Program-made: the position numbers and the translations under genes
Shown: positions 63,408-64,000 of the stretch, piece after piece
Numbering within the stretch: position 1 is the first letter of the stretch
How the letters are laid out: each line of letters starts with the position of its first letter
Assembly (NCBI GenBank): GCA_023212695.1
Contig: JALCCG010000011.1
Coordinates: 108,358 to 172,357, forward strand
Direction of reading: 5' to 3'
DNA: 64,000 nucleotides
Source of the DNA: Sporisorium sorghi
Taxonomy: Eukaryota > Basidiomycota > Ustilaginomycetes > Ustilaginales > Ustilaginaceae
The notes under the pieces: model-generated
The model's database searches: none
What the model was told of the DNA's origin: nothing
Seen by the model: the letters and a program-made list of their open reading frames with translations, nothing else

Positions 63408-63922
63408 CTGTCGTGTTGTTTCGTCGGCAGCGGTTTCCGTCATGTTGGTGAGCGGGATCGTATTCTGCTCTGCGATGCAAGCCAGCCAGCTAGCGGATGA
63501 GAGTCAAAGCGCAAGTGTCGTCTGTATATCATGCTTCACTCTGGGTCATGTTGTCGAGTGGAGCAGGTGAGCGTGAGATGGACAAGAAGGCGCGCACTGT
63601 TCGACAGCATTGGTGATTGCTTCCCTCGATCGAGTGCTGATCGTCGCAGCAAATGCTAGGCACTCTGATTTCTTTACCTCAAGTCAAAAGACAATCCAAG
63701 CGGGCAACATCATCGCAACCAGCCAGACATACACAAGCTCGACTACAGTATGCACTCCAGATGCGAGCCATTGAAGTCAAATCAGGGCAAAGCTGGTCAT
63801 GCTACGCTCAAGCTTTTATCAGCATTTTGTTAGATCGATGTCGATGGCGTAGTGGAGGAAATCGGCGTGGACTGACTGCTCTTTTGCCTGCAGCACGATG
63901 CACGATGCACGATGCACGGGGC

Positions 63923-63923
<1 letters not shown>
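63408..63923. other. Region upstream of the hydrolase fragment
   Basis: 516 bp without a recognisable exon. A CTTTACCTCAAG at about 63673-63684 would read as a donor on the minus strand, but the sequence before it is not coding-like. GCACGATGCACGATGCACGATG at about 63893-63916 is a short 8-bp tandem repeat leading into the CAG array. Confidence 0.45.

Positions 63924-64000
<77 letters not shown>
63924..64000. repeat. (CAG)n trinucleotide repeat at the window edge
   Basis: A perfect CAG run of at least 25 units that continues to the last base, so its full length is unknown. It is preceded by a short GATGCAC tandem. Whether it is coding (poly-Gln, poly-Ser or poly-Ala, depending on frame) cannot be decided here. 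Confidence 0.95.

Overview
The window reads as nuclear DNA of a filamentous or dimorphic basidiomycete, most likely a smut (Ustilaginomycotina). Genes are dense and of eukaryotic type, with few short introns (69-115 nt in most cases, GTAAGT/GTGAGT donors, CTAAC/CTGAC branch sites). Leaders are CT-rich, intergenic DNA is full of homopolymers and microsatellites, and the gene content is fungal: Zn2Cys6 factor, velvet proteins, BCS1, OST3, PEX1 and a CAP20/perilipin-type protein. The smut assignment is inference; the fungal assignment is secure.

Layout. 1-7 kb: a Zn(II)2Cys6 transcription factor, an orphan minus-strand open frame, a two-exon cysteine-rich small protein found by splicing, and a hot-dog thioesterase. 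7.5-13.4 kb: TTI1 (TTT complex) and a secreted or membrane protein with a poly-Thr tract. 13.4-28 kb: a gene-poor 15-kb section holding only two genes, both velvet-family regulators. They are arranged tail to tail and separated by two different degenerate minisatellites; a 10-N assembly gap lies at 27487-27496. 28-40.8 kb: a UBP12/USP15-type deubiquitinase, a BCS1 AAA protein, CTU1/NCS6 tRNA thiolase, a LisH-CTLH-WD40 protein, and OST3/6. 41-47.9 kb: an NCS1 purine-cytosine permease, dynamitin, UMP-CMP kinase, a small mitochondrial membrane protein, a 263-bp element with terminal inverted repeats, and a FAM32A homologue. 48-56 kb: a probable DUF4202-Trm140 fusion (tRNA m3C methyltransferase), eRF1 and PEX1. 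56-64 kb: a perilipin/CAP20-like lipid-droplet protein, an aquaglyceroporin whose N-terminal part carries an in-frame TGA and frame-switch signals, a truncated alpha/beta hydrolase, and a CAG repeat running off the window edge.

Most genes are housekeeping and not one pathway. A translation/tRNA theme recurs (CTU1, Trm140, eRF1), but only Trm140 and eRF1 are adjacent. The observations most worth following are the DUF4202-Trm140 fusion, the convergent velvet pair with its repeat-filled interval, the cysteine-rich small protein, the aquaglyceroporin N-terminus, and the small inverted-repeat element next to FAM32A. All gene models were built by hand from reading frames and splice signals; no database search was run.
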